Positions 1-9,749 of a stretch of 64,000 nt of DNA are shown piece by piece. The notes under the pieces were generated by a model. That model was not told the origin of the DNA. It searched no databases and saw nothing but the letters and a program-made list of their open reading frames with translations. Source of the stretch: Auricularia sp. M13 (lineage: Eukaryota; Basidiomycota; Agaricomycetes; Auriculariales; Auriculariaceae); contig CM073200.1 in the NCBI GenBank assembly GCA_037042915.1, positions 682,001 to 746,000 of the forward strand, read 5' to 3'. A program made the translations under genes and the position numbers. How positions within the stretch are numbered: position 1 is the stretch's first letter; each line of letters begins with the position of its first letter.

Positions 1-465
1 GGGCTTGAGGCAAGTTCTCAGGGGAATTAAGAGCCGGTGTCAGCGTGGCAAACCGATCGCACGTGTCGCCGCCAAGGAGCCCCTGAACTAGGGTAAGCAT
101 ATAGAATACAGTGGAATATGTGTCTTCTGTTGTAATGGAGGACATCGAGCCACGGTAGTCAAATGTTTGTTCGTTCCTGGAGAGATCTATGCCAAGTGTT
201 GCACGGTACGGTTGACATCTCTGCCACTGCACTCTCCTGAACGCATTAGAGAAAGCGCCAGCGCCCGAGAAACTGAGCGTGCTCCCAAGTGCTTGCCACC
301 AAATAGGACGACGAAGAAGTGCCCGATCGCTGTCTGAGCTTTGTTGAACGTTCGGAATCCAAATCGCGGCCCCGGGCTTCTGCTGCGTGCAGTATCTTAC
401 TCGCACCTTGGCTACATATAAAACGTCCATGGAAGCGCTAGTGCATCTGTGTTATCCTTGTCGCC
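1..465. other. No gene recognised upstream of the first gene
   Basis: No reading frame of coding character was found on either strand. The last 50 bases act as the promoter of the membrane protein gene that starts at 466. Confidence 0.5.
417..423 (+). promoter_or_regulatory. TATA box of the split membrane protein gene
   Basis: TATAAAA lies 43 bp upstream of the ATG at 466, within the spacing expected for a fungal core promoter. No other element was identified. Confidence 0.5.
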
Positions 466-944
466 ATGTCCCAAATTCCCATGGTGGTTCACAGGTTCCC
501 GACGTTGAAAGAGCTCCCACTCGACACCTGGGAATACGGCGTAAACGCGCGGGCTCCTTTAGGTGCAGGTGCTCTGCCCATCATCTGCGTTAGCGTGCGT
601 CAGGACATGGCCGAGCCCAGCGGGACCAGCTGGTTGTTGACTCTGCTGGCCGTTAATTACAGGGCTTTGCGATCGTGCTGTGTGTGCTGCTGGCCTGCGT
701 ACACGCCAAGTACCGCCAGCGGCAGGCAGAACAAGCTAATGCGTCATGGCACTTGCTCGGGCCCGCGGTACTGTTGCTCGGACTCTCGCACGTGGCCTGC
801 GTCGTCGTCGGCCTCGCGTTCTACCACGACCGGCGCGTTGCGGACAGCCCAACAATGCGCAAGTACGGCCCAATGCTCGGCGGCTGGTTCAACGGGCTAC
901 ACACTCTCTTCGTTCTCGCCGCGTGCAAGACAGCATTATGGGAG

Positions 945-1211
945 TGTTAGCATACAAGCGGAGTGCCACCCAGTGGTCTCCCATTATTCCCATCCGTATA
1001 TTAATGTTCCGCGCCCCAACGCCGCTCCCCCAGTCTCTTGTGTCTTTACCACACGACTGGGGGTATGTTCCATCTCTCTGTACCATGTATCTCACTTGCT
1101 CACATGTCCGATAGTTGGCTCACGCGTAGCTACGACTAATAGGTTCGCAATACAGTCTCTTGTGTCTTTACCACACGACTGGGGTTGGCTCACGCGTAGC
1201 TACGACTAATA
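945..1211 (+). repeat. 5' LTR of the Copia-type element
   Basis: Holds a TATA-like TATATTAA at 997-1004. A strong inverted repeat, CCCCCAGTC pairing with GACTGGGGG, lies at 1027-1063 and recurs near the LTR 3' end. The last ~30 bp of the LTR, including CTAATAGGTT, also occur internally around 1114-1144, so the LTR carries a duplication of its own end. Confidence 0.95.
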
Positions 1212-1221
1212 GGTTATGAGC
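1212..1221 (+). other. Primer-binding site, initiator tRNA-Met anticodon arm
   Basis: GGTTATGAGC directly abuts the 5' LTR. It is complementary to GCTCATAACC, the CAT anticodon arm of initiator tRNA-Met. This matches Drosophila copia, which primes from an internal tRNA-iMet fragment rather than the 3' end. The same decamer follows the LTR of the gag-only element at 9644. Confidence 0.75.
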
Positions 1222-3150
1222 ACCCTTGCGCTATTCTAGCGCGTCGTAGGCAACTCCAGATACGATTACCAGACTCACTGAGTGCGCTTCCCGTGCTTCT
1301 ACACGTTGTGTCCGTCGCTATCGCGTGTAGCTGGATATTGGTGCGCACTGGTGCGTCTGGTGCGCAAACCGTAAAATACATCCTCCTGCTATGAATAGAC
1401 ACTAAAGTGAGTCTATGGGATGGATTTAGGTGTATTATAGTGTATAGAGCTCAGATATGCCAGGGTTAGGCCAGATAGAAGTCTACTTCACTCAAACAGT
1501 AATAGTCGTTGCGCACCAGTGCGCACCAGTACGCACCAGTGCATTCTACCTGGATATCATGGTGCAAACACCTTTATAAATTTTCAGGACACTATTACAC
1601 TCACATCTGAGGCTTAAAAGTTCTTGGAACCATGTTCAACTGGGCCCACAACTTATATTACGAGTAACTGGACTACCACAGAATGCGACTTTACTAGCAT
1701 ATTTACAGGCCATGGAGGGTTTCCAAAGGATGATTCAACATATATGAGACATGTTCAAATGCATAGAACTGGAGTGGAACCAGGGTATCATGTGTAAGGT
1801 CAGCCGATGTATATTAGTGAATTTTAAACCCAGCTGAGGCTTGCACCTCAGGGCATTGGGGGAGTAATATGGTAAAACAGAGACTACATGATGCGAAATA
1901 TTACTATTTTATTGCTTGTATTCATTCATGCTGATGCAAGCAAGCATACACCACTTGCGCACCAGCGCACCAGCTGGTGCGCACCAATACGCACCAGTGC
2001 GCACCAGTACGCACCAGTACGCACCACTGCTGCTATAAGTTCAATTCATCTTATTTACTTGTATTATGCTTGGATATAAGCTCTCTGAGCCATGGCAGAG
2101 GTTCTTCAGTCATGGAATTGGTGAGAGCTTCCATTCGGTGTTTGCGCATGGAACTGCGTCAATACATGTTCATCATGCGTGCTCTTGTCCATCTATTGCA
2201 TGATTGGAGCTATGTACATAGTGGCAAGGCCATGAGGTAGGCTTCTGGTGTTGAGGATGGATGTGCTTGCATTTGGCTGACCTTGAATTGAGTTGGAATT
2301 TCGATGGGTACACACTGTCTTGTGTGCAGATGAGCACTGGTGCGCACCACCAGTGCGCACCAGCATGGAACCTAGATACAGGTGATGTGTAGCATAGTCT
2401 GTGGGCTCAGCTGCATTATTATCCTGAGGGAAGCCCCTGAATAGGTACTGTAAACACTCTAAATATCTGTTGAATGTCTACACTGCTCAGTTAGATTGAC
2501 TCATTTCTGGGTTTGAAATGAAATTCACACTCCGACTGAAAACTAGTGTGTGCCCACTGAGGAATTGATGTGAGATTGACCTCACCAACCACATCCATAG
2601 AGTAGACGCTCATGGAGCATGAGTTTACCTCCATCCTGGCCCATTGGTTCGAGTCGAGTGAATCATTACACCGAACTATGCACCATACACCTTTTGGTTA
2701 ACCCAGAGTTCCAATATCTCCTGTAACACATATATTGAGCCAAATACACTATATCAGTTATAATCCAGTCATTTCTCAACCTATGAGACACTGGTGCGCC
2801 TGGTGCGCACTGGTGCGTAAACTGGTGCGCAGGAATATGCGCACCTGAGCTCTGTCACCACCATTATAGACAATAATCCAGATAAGAATATGGGGTCTAA
2901 TAGGCATTACTAAGACCATCTAGAATCACTTTAGATCAAGAAAGAATATGCAGTTTTGAGGGAGATATGGCCTGCGCACCAGTGCGCACCAGTACGCACC
3001 AAAATCTGGTTCCCCCGCTATTGCCGGTGCTTCCCACCGTGTGGCACAACGTCGGGAAATCCCGTTTGCATTGTCCCTCCTTTGTGCCGGCAGTCCGATC
3101 CGAGCTCTGTCCTTTGTCCTTGACTCTCACCGTCGACGCACTCCATCGAA
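1222..3150 (+). repeat. Long leader with six clusters of a GCGCACCAGT decamer
   Basis: About 1.9 kb of AT-richer, non-coding leader lies between primer site and gag. Clusters of the decamer or its complement occur near 1341-1367, 1511-1542, 1956-2027, 2334-2363, 2790-2844 and 2973-3001. Clusters one and five are in the opposite orientation to the others. The unit contains the self-complementary GTGCGCAC, and 1965-1982 is an 18-bp perfect palindrome. The base composition differs sharply from the gag-pol frame. Confidence 0.85.
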
Positions 3151-6100
3151 ATGGCTATCATCTCTCGTCTCTCGCAGTACCACGGTGTCGTGCTTCGCGG
3201 CAAGGAGAACTTCATCGCCTGGCACTCCGCCGTCCGTGACTGGCTGACCACGAACGGTCTCCTCTTCAACTACGTCGATGGTATCAACGTCATGGCACCC
3301 AGCACTCGCGCCGAAGTCTGGAAGCATGGCGAGAACCAGAAAGTCGAGGAGGCTAAGGCTAAGAAAGAGACGTATACTCCGCTGCCGCTGCCGAAGGTCG
3401 CTGCTGAAGCCGCTGACGACGACGAGTGGATCATCAACTGCCAGATCATCTCTGCAGCCATCCGCACCACCATCGCCGAGAACTGCCGCACCGCGATCAA
3501 GGACTCAAGCCGTGACAGTCCCGCCGAGACGTTTAACGACTTACGCGGACGTTATGGGACGGACACGACGTCAACGCGCATTCTGCTTCTCCGCTCGATG
3601 CTGACCGCACGCAAGCCGTCTGACAAGTCTTGGTCGGACTGGCATGACCACCTCGTCGAAACCACGAAGCGTGTATTCCCTGGCGGAGTTGGGCTCTCGG
3701 CGGACGAGTTCCTCACTGTCGCTATGATCGTCTCCGCCCCAGACGATTGGGAGCAGAGCGTCAACGTCATCTCGCACAAGTGGGCGCTGCACGAACACGA
3801 GCAAGTCACGCTCGACCTCTCGTCGGAGGAAACTCGTCGCGCGCAGGCTGCGTCGGACGAGCGTCGCATTCAGGCTCTTGTTGCCACGCGCTCTGGTGGC
3901 ACTTCGCATCGCGCTCCTGGCAAGAACGGTACTGGCTGTACGAACGGCATCTGCATCAAGGCGCGCCGCCAGCACACCCACGACATCGACCACTGCTGGG
4001 AAGAAGGCGGTGGCAACGTCGCCGGGCGTCCAGCAGGCTGGAAGTCGCGCGCGCCGAAGGCAAACACGGCCACTACGTCCCAGGCTAGCACACCGGCACA
4101 TTCAACCACCCCCGTTCCGACCCAAGCTGCACAGGCGCTTACGGCTCGCATTGAAGAGGTCTCTGACGACGACTCATCGTCCTCTGGCGTCTCGCTCGGC
4201 CTCACGGCACGTATCAGCACAGCCGCCGCAGATCCGGTGCAAGTGCATCCCGATTTGGTCGACCCGGTTCCTGCGTACTCTGCCGATGCTGATCCCTACC
4301 AGAAGTCTATCCTCGACCTGATTGCTCCGACTCGCATCGCGCTCATCGCCGCAAACACTAAAGGGGGGGCTATGGACTCTGGCGCCAACGGCCATTTCGA
4401 GTCTGACGTCTCGCGCTTCTACTCCTATACGCCCATCGCTCCCGTCACTGTCGCTGGATTCTCGGGCAACACGGTCGGCATCGGCAAAGGCGAGGTCCAC
4501 TACCGCATCGGCAAGGGGCGCATCCTCAAGCTCAAAGACGTTCTGCACTGCCCGGGCACCAACCTGTCACTCATTTCGATCTCGAAGCTCGTTGCTGACG
4601 ACGACTCGCTCGAGGTACTGTTTGATACTGACGCCTGCACCGTTCGCCGCAAGACGGGCAGCCGCAAGGTTATCGCTGTCGCAAAGCGCTCCCCGGACGG
4701 CCTGTACATGCTCTACGACTCGCCGATCCAGGTGGCTTACTCTGCTCGTCAATCTGTCCCGTCACAGCTGCTTACTTGGCATAACCGTCTAGGACACCCA
4801 AGCATGGATGCTGTAATGCGACTTGCTCGTTCCGGCGCTATTCCAGGTCTGCACGTCTCTCCATCCACGCCAGCTCCCATCTGTGAACACTGTCTTGCAG
4901 CCAAGGGCAAAGTCTTGCCTTTCCCGCGCGAGTCGGAGAACTTGGCGAAGGAGCCTCTGGAGCGTCTCATTGTCGATCTGACTGGGCCTGTTGATACGGA
5001 ATCTCTCTCGCGCAAGCTCTATGCTGCGAATGCTATTGACGAGTATTCTGGCTACCTGGTCTACGACTTCTTACGCCTGAAGAAGGATGTGACGGACGTG
5101 CACCGCGTTCGCTTTGCTGAACTCGAGGCTGCTGCCGGCAAGAAGATTCGCTGTGTCCGCACTGACGGCGGCGGCGAGTTCGAAAGCTCATACCATACAA
5201 TGCTTGGCGACCGCGGCATTGTCCACGAGACGACTGCTCCGGAATCCTCTGAGCAGATCGGGAAGAGCGAACGCGCGCACCAGACGATCGCCCGCCGTGC
5301 AAACGCGATGCTTGACGCTGCTGGACTTCCTAAGACTTTCTGGGCCGAAGCTTGGCGAACTGCGACCTACCTGGCGAACCGATTACCATCCCGTCGTCAC
5401 AAGGGCAAGACTCCATATGAACTTTTCCATGGCAAGAAACCGCGTTACGTCCAGATTCGCGAATTCGGCTGCGTATGCTACGTGCTCAAGTCCAAGAAGA
5501 AGCGTAAACCCAAGCTGAACAACAAGGCGATTCGCTGTCGTTTCCTGGGCTACTACGAGAACAGCAAGGCCTACCGCTGTTGGGACCCTGCGACTCGCAC
5601 AATCGTCAAAGCGCGCAACGTAACATTTATTGAGTCTCACGACATTCATCGTCTCTCCTCCAACTTACACACCGCTGACCCGGATGTTGTTATCCCAGAT
5701 CCGCCTATGAGTGACACGCTCGACGATGACGCCGGCGCGCATACAGACTCTGAGTCTGACTCGAGTTCTGACGCAGGCGGCGATATGCCGTCTGCCGCAC
5801 GCACACCGGAACCCAACCGCACTACGGTCACGCAGAGAGACTCTCAGTCCTCGCGCGCCGGTGCACCTTCCTCTACACCCGCTGTCGTTCATCCACCTAG
5901 TGCTGAGGACTCTGGACCGCGCCGTTCCAAGCGTACCCGAGTTCCCTCACGCAAAGTGACTGAAACTACAGACCCCGCGACAGGGCGTGCTCAGCATGTC
6001 TCCGGGGCGCGTATGACGACAGAGCAAGCCATGGCACTCGCAGACAACTTGAACGCGGTGCGAAAGGCAGAGAACCTCGTCAACGAGGCTCTGGGTGGGA

Positions 6101-7815
6101 CTCTCACGTCCGGAAGTACCCTTCGTGGCCTCATGGCGGTTGCGGAGACGGTCGGGCCTCTGTTCGCACTGAATGCGCTCGGAGAGTTCCCTGATAAAGT
6201 CCCGTCTACCTACGACCAGGCTACAAAGTCTCCTTACGCTCGCCAATGGCAGAGTGCAATGGACGCGGAACTCCAGTCAATGGAGGACCACGGTGTCTGG
6301 GACAAAGTTCCGTTGAGCAGCGTTCCCGCTGACAAGAACGTCGTGGGCTGCCGATGGGTTTATGATCTCAAGCACGACGATAAGGGGAATCCAGTCCGCT
6401 GCAAGGCCAGACTCGTGGCGAAGGGATACACCCAACGCCCAGGCATGGACTTCGTAGAAACCGCTGCTCCTACCTGTCGCCCCGAATCTGTGCGCGCTTT
6501 GCTTGCTCTTGCGTGTCTCAGAGGCTGGGAAACACGACATATAGACGTAAAGACGGCGTTTCTCAACGGCAACTTGGAAGAGGAAATTTACATGCAGGTC
6601 CCACCGGGTAGCGGTATCTCAGCAGACGAAGTCCTACGCCTCTACAAAGCCATTTATGGACTTAAACAGGCGGGCCGCTGCTGGTACCTCAAACTCCGGG
6701 AGGAACTCTTGTCCATGGGATTCCACCGCAGCGATAGCGACCCCTGTGTCTTCATACGCAGGGCAAACGGCCAGACGTGCATTATCGCGGTCCACGTTGA
6801 TGATATGCTGCTGGTCGGCGATAAGACCGCAATCGAGAGCGCTGTTGACTCTCTGGCGGGTCGGTTTGCAATTACGGACCTCGGCGAGGTGCGTTGGTTC
6901 CTGGGGATGCGCATTGTTCGCGACCGTGGCGCACGTACTATTCACATATCGCAGCGTGCGTATGCCGAGCAGGTCCTGAAAGACTTTGCTATGGAGCAAT
7001 GCCACCCAGTCACGACGCCCGCGGTACCTGCGCAGTATCTCTCGACGGGCTCGGAGCTCACTGCGGCTGAACGCGAATACATGCACCGCGTGCCATTCAA
7101 AGAGCTCGTCGGCAGTCTCACGTGGCTCGCTATAGTCTCGCGCCCGGACATATTGTACGCGCTCCAGCACGTTGCCCAATTCACGGCCTGCCCTCGCCCT
7201 GCGCATTGGAACGCGGCCAAACGCATTCTGCAGTATGTTAAAGGCACGCTCGATCACGGTTTACTCTACGCGCCGCATGCTGTCCCTGGTCTCTCACTTC
7301 CCACTGGCTTTGTCTCGCCTCAGGTTGCACAGTTCCATGACGGTCACGACGCTTGCGCTTTCACCGACGCAGACTGGGCGAACTGCCCTGATACTCGACG
7401 AAGTACCTCTGGTTACGCTTTCCTTCTGCACGGCTGCCTCATCTCTTGGTCCTCGCGCAAACAGAAGACTGTCGCATTGTCGTCTACTGAGGCAGAGATT
7501 CAGGCCGCAAAAGAGGGTGCGAAGGAGGCTATCTGGCTACGGGACTTGCTGCGCGAGATCGACGGCGCTTCGGGCTCGCTTCCGCTGCATATGGACAATC
7601 AGAGCTCGATCGCGCTCACCGGCAATACCAGACACCACGACCGCACAAAGCACATACATGTGCAATCGATGTGGCTTCGCGAACGAGTTTCGGACAAAAT
7701 CCTCTCTGTTCAGTACACTCCTACGGACGAAATGGTCGCGGATATTTTCACCAAACCACTCTCCCCGATGAAGAACCGCTACTTTGCTCAGCTTCTCGGG
7801 CTGCGCTCCGCTTGA
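3151..7815 (+). CDS. Copia-type Gag-Pol polyprotein, intact
   Basis: A single frame of 1554 residues. Order of domains: gag with a UBN2-like capsid region; an atypical Cys/His cluster after residue 265; aspartic protease with DSGA at about 409-412; integrase zinc motif (HNRLGH near 544, then CEHC) and a DDE core; reverse transcriptase with the VDD catalytic motif at about 1216-1218; RNase H with TDADW near 1405 and the SSTEAE motif. Integrase before reverse transcriptase is the Ty1/Copia order. No stop or frameshift, so gag and pol are made as one protein; no recoding site is needed or seen. The start follows a leader without long frames, and the stop lies 7 bp before the 3' LTR. Confidence 0.95.
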   Translation: MAIISRLSQYHGVVLRGKENFIAWHSAVRDWLTTNGLLFNYVDGINVMAPSTRAEVWKHGENQKVEEAKAKKETYTPLPLPKVAAEAADDDEWIINCQIISAAIRTTIAENCRTAIKDSSRDSPAETFNDLRGRYGTDTTSTRILLLRSMLTARKPSDKSWSDWHDHLVETTKRVFPGGVGLSADEFLTVAMIVSAPDDWEQSVNVISHKWALHEHEQVTLDLSSEETRRAQAASDERRIQALVATRSGGTSHRAPGKNGTGCTNGICIKARRQHTHDIDHCWEEGGGNVAGRPAGWKSRAPKANTATTSQASTPAHSTTPVPTQAAQALTARIEEVSDDDSSSSGVSLGLTARISTAAADPVQVHPDLVDPVPAYSADADPYQKSILDLIAPTRIALIAANTKGGAMDSGANGHFESDVSRFYSYTPIAPVTVAGFSGNTVGIGKGEVHYRIGKGRILKLKDVLHCPGTNLSLISISKLVADDDSLEVLFDTDACTVRRKTGSRKVIAVAKRSPDGLYMLYDSPIQVAYSARQSVPSQLLTWHNRLGHPSMDAVMRLARSGAIPGLHVSPSTPAPICEHCLAAKGKVLPFPRESENLAKEPLERLIVDLTGPVDTESLSRKLYAANAIDEYSGYLVYDFLRLKKDVTDVHRVRFAELEAAAGKKIRCVRTDGGGEFESSYHTMLGDRGIVHETTAPESSEQIGKSERAHQTIARRANAMLDAAGLPKTFWAEAWRTATYLANRLPSRRHKGKTPYELFHGKKPRYVQIREFGCVCYVLKSKKKRKPKLNNKAIRCRFLGYYENSKAYRCWDPATRTIVKARNVTFIESHDIHRLSSNLHTADPDVVIPDPPMSDTLDDDAGAHTDSESDSSSDAGGDMPSAARTPEPNRTTVTQRDSQSSRAGAPSSTPAVVHPPSAEDSGPRRSKRTRVPSRKVTETTDPATGRAQHVSGARMTTEQAMALADNLNAVRKAENLVNEALGGTLTSGSTLRGLMAVAETVGPLFALNALGEFPDKVPSTYDQATKSPYARQWQSAMDAELQSMEDHGVWDKVPLSSVPADKNVVGCRWVYDLKHDDKGNPVRCKARLVAKGYTQRPGMDFVETAAPTCRPESVRALLALACLRGWETRHIDVKTAFLNGNLEEEIYMQVPPGSGISADEVLRLYKAIYGLKQAGRCWYLKLREELLSMGFHRSDSDPCVFIRRANGQTCIIAVHVDDMLLVGDKTAIESAVDSLAGRFAITDLGEVRWFLGMRIVRDRGARTIHISQRAYAEQVLKDFAMEQCHPVTTPAVPAQYLSTGSELTAAEREYMHRVPFKELVGSLTWLAIVSRPDILYALQHVAQFTACPRPAHWNAAKRILQYVKGTLDHGLLYAPHAVPGLSLPTGFVSPQVAQFHDGHDACAFTDADWANCPDTRRSTSGYAFLLHGCLISWSSRKQKTVALSSTEAEIQAAKEGAKEAIWLRDLLREIDGASGSLPLHMDNQSSIALTGNTRHHDRTKHIHVQSMWLRERVSDKILSVQYTPTDEMVADIFTKPLSPMKNRYFAQLLGLRSA

Positions 7816-7822
7816 GGGGGGG
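7814..7822 (+). other. Polypurine tract of the Copia-type element
   Basis: GAGGGGGGG abuts the 3' LTR, as expected for the plus-strand primer. It overlaps the gag-pol stop codon. Confidence 0.85.
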
Positions 7823-8089
7823 TGTTAGCATACAAGCGGAGTGCCACCCAGTGGTCTCCCATTATTCCCATCCGTATATTAATGTTCCGCGCCCCAACGC
7901 CGCTCCCCCAGTCTCTTGTGTCTTTACCACACGACTGGGGGTATGTTCCATCTCTCTGTACCATGTATCTCACTTGCTCACATGTCCGATAGTTGGCTCA
8001 CGCGTAGCTACGACTAATAGGTTCGCAATACAGTCTCTTGTGTCTTTACCACACGACTGGGGTTGGCTCACGCGTAGCTACGACTAATA
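7823..8089 (+). repeat. 3' LTR of the Copia-type element
   Basis: Reads the same as 945-1211. It is followed by the second copy of the GGGAG target duplication and then by resumed membrane protein exon. Confidence 0.95.
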
Positions 8090-8566
8090 GGGAGCTCACT
8101 GCGCCCGCAATCTTCAGGCTGCACGACAACATCCACCGGGTCTCGCTCGCGTTCGATATCCTGCTGTTCTTCCTCATCTCCAGCTCGCTCTTCGCCACCT
8201 CCTTTGAGCACGATTTGTGCCATGACTGGTATGACCGGTGGCGCTACTTCTGCTTGTGCGTCCTCAGGCTCGCGAGTGACTGTCCCCTGTCTGACTCCAA
8301 CGTGGCTATTGACGACAGCCCGAACGCGATAGACAACGTGTGAGCATTCTACTGGAAGCCCGAGCAAACATTTTTGCTGCGGTGGCCGCCCATCGATACT
8401 GCATGCTGACGGTCCCATCGCGAGAAGCCTGGCACACGTAGTGAACACGCAGATCTCGCGCGGCATGCAGATATTCATCTTCCTCGAGTATGGCAACGTC
8501 CTGCTCTCTTCCGTCACGGCAGGCAGCTGGGCGCGCACGCATGGTGTTCCGTCTCCTGTAAGTGAC

Positions 8567-9385
8567 TGTTGCGGTTCCTGGCGATGTTCTTCGCCCACAC
8601 CACTCCCGCGCTGTTTTATCGACGCTCAGCCCGTGCTTGTCGCCCTCCATTCCCACTACCTCGGACCCTTGACCTCGGCTGATACACTGTCGCAATGCCC
8701 TTTGGAGTCGCTCGCCAGATGTCACCCCTCTCTCGTCGTCGCGCCGATGCATCCCAGCACCGTCGGCGTGCTCCCACCGCTGTTTGGGCTGTCGGCTGTG
8801 CATACCCGCTATCGGCCTTTGGCACCGTCCTCGGTCTTGGTCCTGTGCACAGTGCCCATTGCACTCTCGGGCGATCGGACCCTTCGCTCGGAGTACTCCC
8901 ATGGTGGATTTCAACCACTTGCCGTGCTGCGGTGCGCGTTCCTCGGCCTCGGCCCTTCGCCGCGCAGCTGCCGCTGCACTCCCTCTTCTCGGCCCTTCTC
9001 ATATATCCGCCTGATACCCCCATAGGCATGGACTCTAGTTTAGTATGGTTTCCTTCACCTTCCTTTCGTGACCCCCTTCTGTGTTTCCACTTTCGTTCAC
9101 TTCATCGCTGTCCCTTTGCGCCACCACGGCACCTTGGTGTCCTTCCTATTTGTGTCCTTCCCCTTGGTCGTCACCCTGATCTTCACCCCTTCTATTCCGC
9201 CCCTCGGTCCGTTCTGTAGTGTGTTGTGGCTGCGCTCCCATTGCTTCCGGACCCGCTATAGTTACCGGCTATCGCCAAGCTGTGTACCCTAGGTTGGATC
9301 TGGTCAGTTATGTGTACGACCTTCCCCTCCTGAGTACCCTTCCTGGTCGGCTATGCCTCCTGGTCGGTGGTGTATGCAGCACACC
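8567..9385. mobile_element. Putative insertion, possibly a solo LTR, in an intron
   Basis: This 819-bp pyrimidine-rich block is flanked by GTGAC at 8562-8566 and 9386-9390. Without it and one GTGAC, the surrounding sequence becomes an 82-nt intron with GTAAGT donor and CAG acceptor, instead of 906 nt in a genome where other introns are 45-85 nt. It begins TGTTGCGG but ends CACACC, so the LTR ends are not canonical. No reading frame of note. Confidence 0.4.
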
Positions 9386-9481
9386 GTGACAGCGACCCCG
9401 AGGCCTCCCCTTGACTTCGGAGTATCCAGTTCGATCCTCACTGGCATTCTCCCCCATTCGCAGGTGGCAGATGTCATGATC

Positions 9482-9643
9482 TGTCAGCAGATGTAGTGAC
9501 TCGGCTTCCGCGTGTACAGTACCCGGCTTTGGCCGCTTTGAATCCGAGAGCTTGTTTCGTCCGGTCCTCGACCATCTGCATTCTGTCTGGTGCACTCTGT
9601 CTACTCGCATCGTGTCTCTGCTCCCCTGCCTCGACTTCTGTCA
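9482..9643 (+). repeat. 5' LTR of the gag-only element
   Basis: 162 bp, unrelated in sequence to the 267-bp LTRs. Preceded by TGATC, the host target site. Confidence 0.9.
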
Positions 9644-9653
9644 GGTTATGAGC
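9644..9653 (+). other. Primer-binding site of the gag-only element
   Basis: GGTTATGAGC, identical to the primer site at 1212-1221 and complementary to the initiator tRNA-Met anticodon arm. Confidence 0.75.
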
Positions 9654-9749
9654 CCCGCCTAGCGCGCAAAACTCCATCATTGTCGCCCTCGAACAGCAAC
9701 TCCACCCTTTTTCCTCTGCTTCCATTTCTCCGCCTTTTGCACCCGCATC

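Larger units (their letters stand above)
945..8089 (+). mobile_element. Full-length Ty1/Copia-type LTR retrotransposon
   Basis: Two 267-bp LTRs (945-1211 and 7823-8089) show no difference when read side by side. They flank a leader, one uninterrupted gag-pol frame and a purine tract. The target duplication GGGAG is at 940-944 and 8090-8094. LTR ends are TGTTAG and CTAATA, an imperfect inverted repeat. The primer site follows the 5' LTR directly. Everything needed for autonomous transposition seems present, and matching LTRs point to a very recent insertion. It lies in sense orientation inside a membrane protein exon. Confidence 0.95.

Noticed and set aside
1339-3001. Repeated decamers could be mistaken for a CRISPR-like array
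   Set aside because: Units are about 10 bp, partly in tandem and in both orientations, with irregular spacing inside a retrotransposon leader; there are no uniform spacers.
8068-8598. A 176-codon frame on the minus strand
   Set aside because: It is antisense to the membrane protein exon and the Copia LTR end, and shows no motif.
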